Part shown: piece after piece, positions 6,567 through 8,782 of the stretch
Layout of the letters: each line of letters opens with the position of its first letter
Numbering within the stretch: position 1 is the stretch's first letter
NCBI GenBank assembly: GCA_040383485.1
Contig: JBEIDK010000136.1
Coordinates: 1-8,782 of the forward strand
Source: JBEIDK01 sp040383485
GTDB taxonomy: Bacteria; Bacteroidota; Bacteroidia; UBA4408
Direction of reading: 5' to 3'
Length of the DNA stretch: 8,782 nt
Position numbers and translations under genes: made by a program
The notes under the pieces: model-generated
Database searches by the model: none
What the model was told of the DNA's origin: nothing
What the model saw: the letters and a program-made list of their open reading frames with translations, nothing else

Positions 6567-7877
6567 ATGCAGCACAAAAAAATTAAAGTATTGATTCATT
6601 TTATTTATCGCTATTACGCAATATTAGCATTGCCAATTTTTATTTTTTTAGCGCTAAATAGAACAAGCAGGTTTGATAACTTCGATTATCACTCTCCAGT
6701 TTTCTCAGATGGTGCAGGCTATTATTCTTACTTGGTTAATTTTTTTGCTGCTGATGTTATTTCTGACTTGCCTACAAACATTAGCCAACTTACTGGTGAT
6801 GCATTTAATGTAAATAGAGAAAAAAATATTATAGAAACTAAATATACCAGCGGTACAGCAGTTTTAATAACACCCTTTTTTTTGTTAGGCAATTTAATTG
6901 ACAATATCACCGGAGGAAATGAAGATGTATTCTCTCGGTACTACACCAATTGGGTAATATTTGCTGCCTGTTTTTACGCAGCATTGTGTTTGTTGTTGTT
7001 TCAAAAAATAGTGTTTAGGCTTACCAAAAATCATTTAATGTCTTTGTTAATTCCACTCATTTTTTTTATTGGAACTAACATTTATTTTTATGCTTTTGAC
7101 CATTGCGGATTCTCACACATTTATTCAATGTTTTGTTTCGCGGCCATCGTTTATTTTACACCAAATTTTTATAATAATGCAAGTATTAAGTATTTTATGC
7201 TTTTATTCTTTTTGTTAGGTATTGCAGTAATATGTAGGCCTACCAATGCTTTTTTTGGGTTGTATTTTTTATTTTATCAAGATGAAACATGCAGATTGAA
7301 GAATAGAATTCGCTTTTTTATAAATAACTATAAGCTGCTTTTATTAGGTGTAATTATTTTTATTTTAGCATTAAGTCCGCAGCTTTATTATTGGCATAAT
7401 CTCACCGGAAAATTTATTTATTATTCTTATACTGACGAAGGATTTACCAATTGGAAAAGCCCTTACATTAATACTTTTTTGTTCTCACCATTAAATGGTT
7501 GGCTGGCATATAGTCCAATAATAATTATTGCAATCATTGGCATTATTATAGGCATTAAAAATAAGGTTCAAAATTCCATATTAACAGTTACAATTCTTGT
7601 TATTGCCATTTATGTTTTTGCTTCATGGTGGTGTCCTAATTACGGTTGTGCATATGGCATGAGGGTTATGGTAGAATATTATCCATTACTAATTATTCCA
7701 TTTTCGGTTGCTATTATAAAAATTTGGAGCATCAATAGTCATATCCCTAAAATAATGATTAGCTTGTTTATTCTTACTTGCATCATTGTAAATATTGATA
7801 TGTTATATTATTACGATGGTTGCTTTTATGGCAATGATTGGGATTGGAAGGCCTATGTTAAGTTGCTAGAAAATTAA
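6567..7877 (+). CDS. Multi-pass membrane protein, GT-C/GT39-like (function unassigned)
   Basis: A 436-residue protein with about ten hydrophobic segments. After the first membrane helix (about 15-31) comes an outer loop with an acidic motif, FSDGAGYYSYLVNFF (46-60), then KYTSGTAVLITPFFLLG (92-108). Further conserved-looking spots are CGFSHIYSM (180-188), ICRPTNAFFG (222-231), SPLNGWLAYSP (307-317) and WWCPNYGCAYGMR (354-366). An Asp in the first large loop, followed by many helices, is the plan of GT-C glycosyltransferases that use polyprenyl-phosphate sugars. Bacteroidota encode many such proteins, usually labelled hypothetical or glycosyltransferase family 39-like. No GT39 Pfam signature can be proven by eye, so enzymatic function is inference. 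No glycan cluster surrounds it; it stands alone between the DinB-like gene and an inverted-repeat element that starts at its stop codon. Confidence 0.7.
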   Translation: MQHKKIKVLIHFIYRYYAILALPIFIFLALNRTSRFDNFDYHSPVFSDGAGYYSYLVNFFAADVISDLPTNISQLTGDAFNVNREKNIIETKYTSGTAVLITPFFLLGNLIDNITGGNEDVFSRYYTNWVIFAACFYAALCLLLFQKIVFRLTKNHLMSLLIPLIFFIGTNIYFYAFDHCGFSHIYSMFCFAAIVYFTPNFYNNASIKYFMLLFFLLGIAVICRPTNAFFGLYFLFYQDETCRLKNRIRFFINNYKLLLLGVIIFILALSPQLYYWHNLTGKFIYYSYTDEGFTNWKSPYINTFLFSPLNGWLAYSPIIIIAIIGIIIGIKNKVQNSILTVTILVIAIYVFASWWCPNYGCAYGMRVMVEYYPLLIIPFSVAIIKIWSINSHIPKIMISLFILTCIIVNIDMLYYYDGCFYGNDWDWKAYVKLLEN

Positions 7878-8049
7878 ACCCAGATTACGCGATATGGGTT
7901 CGTAGTGAAACTCCAAAGCCCAATAAAATATGAACTTTTACGAATAAATCATATTGAATATATGATGCATGAGAAAAAGTTGTTTACTTCAAATTTTGAA
8001 GGGGTTTTGCGTTGTAATAGAATTTCTAATGCGTAATCTGTGTTAAACC
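7874..8049. repeat. Diverged long inverted-repeat element filling the convergent intergenic region (MITE- or REP-like)
   Basis: CAGATTACGC (7881-7890) is inverted perfectly at 8031-8040, and with flanks 15 of 17 bases match. The centre holds a perfect 7-base hairpin, ATCATAT/ATATGAT (7948-7954, 7960-7966). Between them the arms keep patchy similarity, for example AAAATATGAAC against AAAATTTGAAG, so each arm is about 75-80 bases long. TTAAACC occurs directly at 7874-7880 and 8043-8049, and TAA flanks on both sides could be a short target duplication. Two smaller palindromes lie in the right arm (7987-8001, and TAGAATTTCTA near 8018). It codes for nothing visible. It may be a small non-autonomous mobile element or a repeat that folds as RNA and ends both converging transcripts. 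Confidence 0.55.
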
Positions 8050-8054
8050 GGTTC

Positions 8055-8402
8055 TTATAGGTGCATAAAAGTTTTCTTAGCCAAAAGCTCATCTTTCGAT
8101 TCTCTTGCATCTTCATCATCAATGCAGCAATCTACAGGGCAAACGGCTGCACATTGAGGTTCATCATGAAATCCTACGCACTCAGTGCATTTATCAGTAA
8201 CTATATAATAAACCTCTAACGATTTTGGTTCGTTTATTTTTTCGGCATCTACATTTAAGCCATTAAGTGTTGTAATTGTACCTTTTAATGTAGTTCCATC
8301 AGAGTATCGCCACTCATTACCACCTTCATAAATAGCATTGTTTGGGCATTCTGGCTCACAAGCTCCACAATTTATGCATTCATCAGTAATTTTAATTGCC
8401 AT
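8055..8402 (-). CDS. 2[4Fe-4S] dicluster ferredoxin (YfhL-like)
   Basis: A 115-residue soluble electron carrier. The first cluster motif is C9-x2-C12-x2-C15-x3-C19-P, and the second is C72-x2-C75-x8-C84-x3-C88-P, with the longer C-C spacing and the following VDCC typical of YfhL-type bacterial ferredoxins. About 50 residues (21-70) separate the motifs, more than in the shortest clostridial ferredoxins but usual for the Bacteroidota form. The ATG gives the standard MAIKITDECINCGAC start. Family members are low-potential electron donors; the partner enzyme is not shown by this neighbourhood. It has its own promoter and converges on the membrane protein gene across the inverted-repeat element. 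Confidence 0.93.
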   Translation of the reverse strand: MAIKITDECINCGACEPECPNNAIYEGGNEWRYSDGTTLKGTITTLNGLNVDAEKINEPKSLEVYYIVTDKCTECVGFHDEPQCAAVCPVDCCIDDEDARESKDELLAKKTFMHL

Positions 8403-8419
8403 AATACATTATTTTTCCG

Positions 8420-8448
8420 CGAAACTACAATTTATATTTATATGTCAA
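8420..8448 (-). promoter_or_regulatory. Promoter of the ferredoxin gene (TTG - 18 bp - TAGTTTCG)
   Basis: TTG (8446-8448, within TTTTG) precedes TAGTTTCG (8420-8427) by 18 bases on the minus strand. The -7 box has one mismatch to TAnnTTTG. The box is 17 bases from the ATG, the same layout as the DinB-like promoter, which supports it. Confidence 0.5.
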
Positions 8449-8477
8449 AACCTTCCTTACTATTTTATAAAAAGAAA

Positions 8478-8500
8478 GGGCTGTCTATAATAGACAGCCC
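8478..8500 (-). terminator. Rho-independent terminator of the T9SS-exported protein gene
   Basis: A perfect 10-base stem, GGGCTGTCTA (8478-8487) with TAGACAGCCC (8491-8500), has a 3-base loop. On the minus strand it is followed by TTTCTTTTTAT. It lies 28 bases past the stop codon of the gene at 8528 and insulates the ferredoxin gene. Confidence 0.85.
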
Positions 8501-8527
8501 CCTCTTGCAAAAATATACCAATCTAAT

Positions 8528-8782
8528 CTATTTCTTATCTATAAATACTTTTTCAGTATACACCTTATCGCCGTTTGTTACTTTTACTAAGTAAGTACCA
8601 GCAGCAGCGTTACTCATATTTATTTCACGTAAACCTTGGTATGAGGTAGCATCTAAGCTAACCATACGTTGACCTACCAAACTAAATACTTCTACTGTTG
8701 AAATACCTTTAGCTTCAGCACCAAAGTTTACAAACAATTTGTTGCTATTTGAATAAATAGAAACTTCGTTATTTGTTTTAGC
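8528..8782 (-). CDS. T9SS type A sorting-domain protein (partial, only C-terminus in window)
   Basis: The frame is open to the window edge, so the N-terminal part lies beyond 8782. The visible 84 residues, from AKTNNEVSIYSNSNKLFVNFG to GTYLVKVTNGDKVYTEKVFIDKK, form a T9SS type A C-terminal sorting domain: the I-Y-S-N-S-N-K-L-F-V strand replaces the more common YPNPF start, followed by VEVFSLVGQRM and the GTYLVKV...KV strands with a Lys-rich end. Such tails send the passenger domain through the type IX translocon to the cell surface or medium. What the passenger does cannot be seen. The gene ends with a strong hairpin terminator. Confidence 0.88.
   Translation of the reverse strand, partial: AKTNNEVSIYSNSNKLFVNFGAEAKGISTVEVFSLVGQRMVSLDATSYQGLREINMSNAAAGTYLVKVTNGDKVYTEKVFIDKK

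Overview
The window is AT-rich and looks like the chromosome of a member of the Bacteroidota. The evidence is two proteins ending in type IX secretion system (T9SS) type A sorting domains, a Bacteroidota-type SecG, a single-chain AddB-like nuclease, and promoters with the phylum's TAnnTTTG -7 box. No rRNA, tRNA, CRISPR array or transposase gene was seen. No gene-free stretch exceeds 300 bases.

Left part (1-3070), all on the minus strand. Read in the direction of transcription, secG comes first, then a hairpin terminator, then a small exosortase/archaeosortase-family membrane protease. Next is a secreted multidomain protein with the order signal peptide, P-domain, lysyl oxidase domain, PKD domain and T9SS sorting domain. 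Last is a DsbA/FrnE-like thioredoxin-fold protein with a probable lipoprotein signal, cut by the window edge. The sorting domain of the lysyl oxidase protein lies in the -1 frame relative to the rest. The switch point is a T-run that contains a canonical slippery heptamer.

Middle part (3071-6566). A large AddB-like PD-(D/E)XK nuclease with an iron-sulfur cysteine set runs on the plus strand, divergent from secG. It converges, with a 6-base gap, on a minus-strand DinB/YfiT-like metal-binding protein. The DinB-like gene has the clearest promoter in the window.

Right part (6567-8782). A multi-pass membrane protein of GT-C/GT39-like appearance runs on the plus strand. Between it and a convergent 2[4Fe-4S] ferredoxin gene lies a diverged inverted-repeat element of about 175 bases that fills the whole intergenic gap. 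A strong hairpin terminator then closes a second T9SS-exported protein, of which only the C-terminal sorting domain is inside the window.

Together the genes suggest an envelope and secretion theme: SecG moves precursors across the inner membrane, T9SS takes two of them further, an exosortase may process a third class, and a thioredoxin-fold protein sits beside a cysteine-rich secreted oxidase. DNA repair (AddB-like) and redox (ferredoxin) genes are housekeeping neighbours. The most unusual items are the P-domain/lysyl oxidase protein with its frame-shifted sorting tail and the inverted-repeat element.
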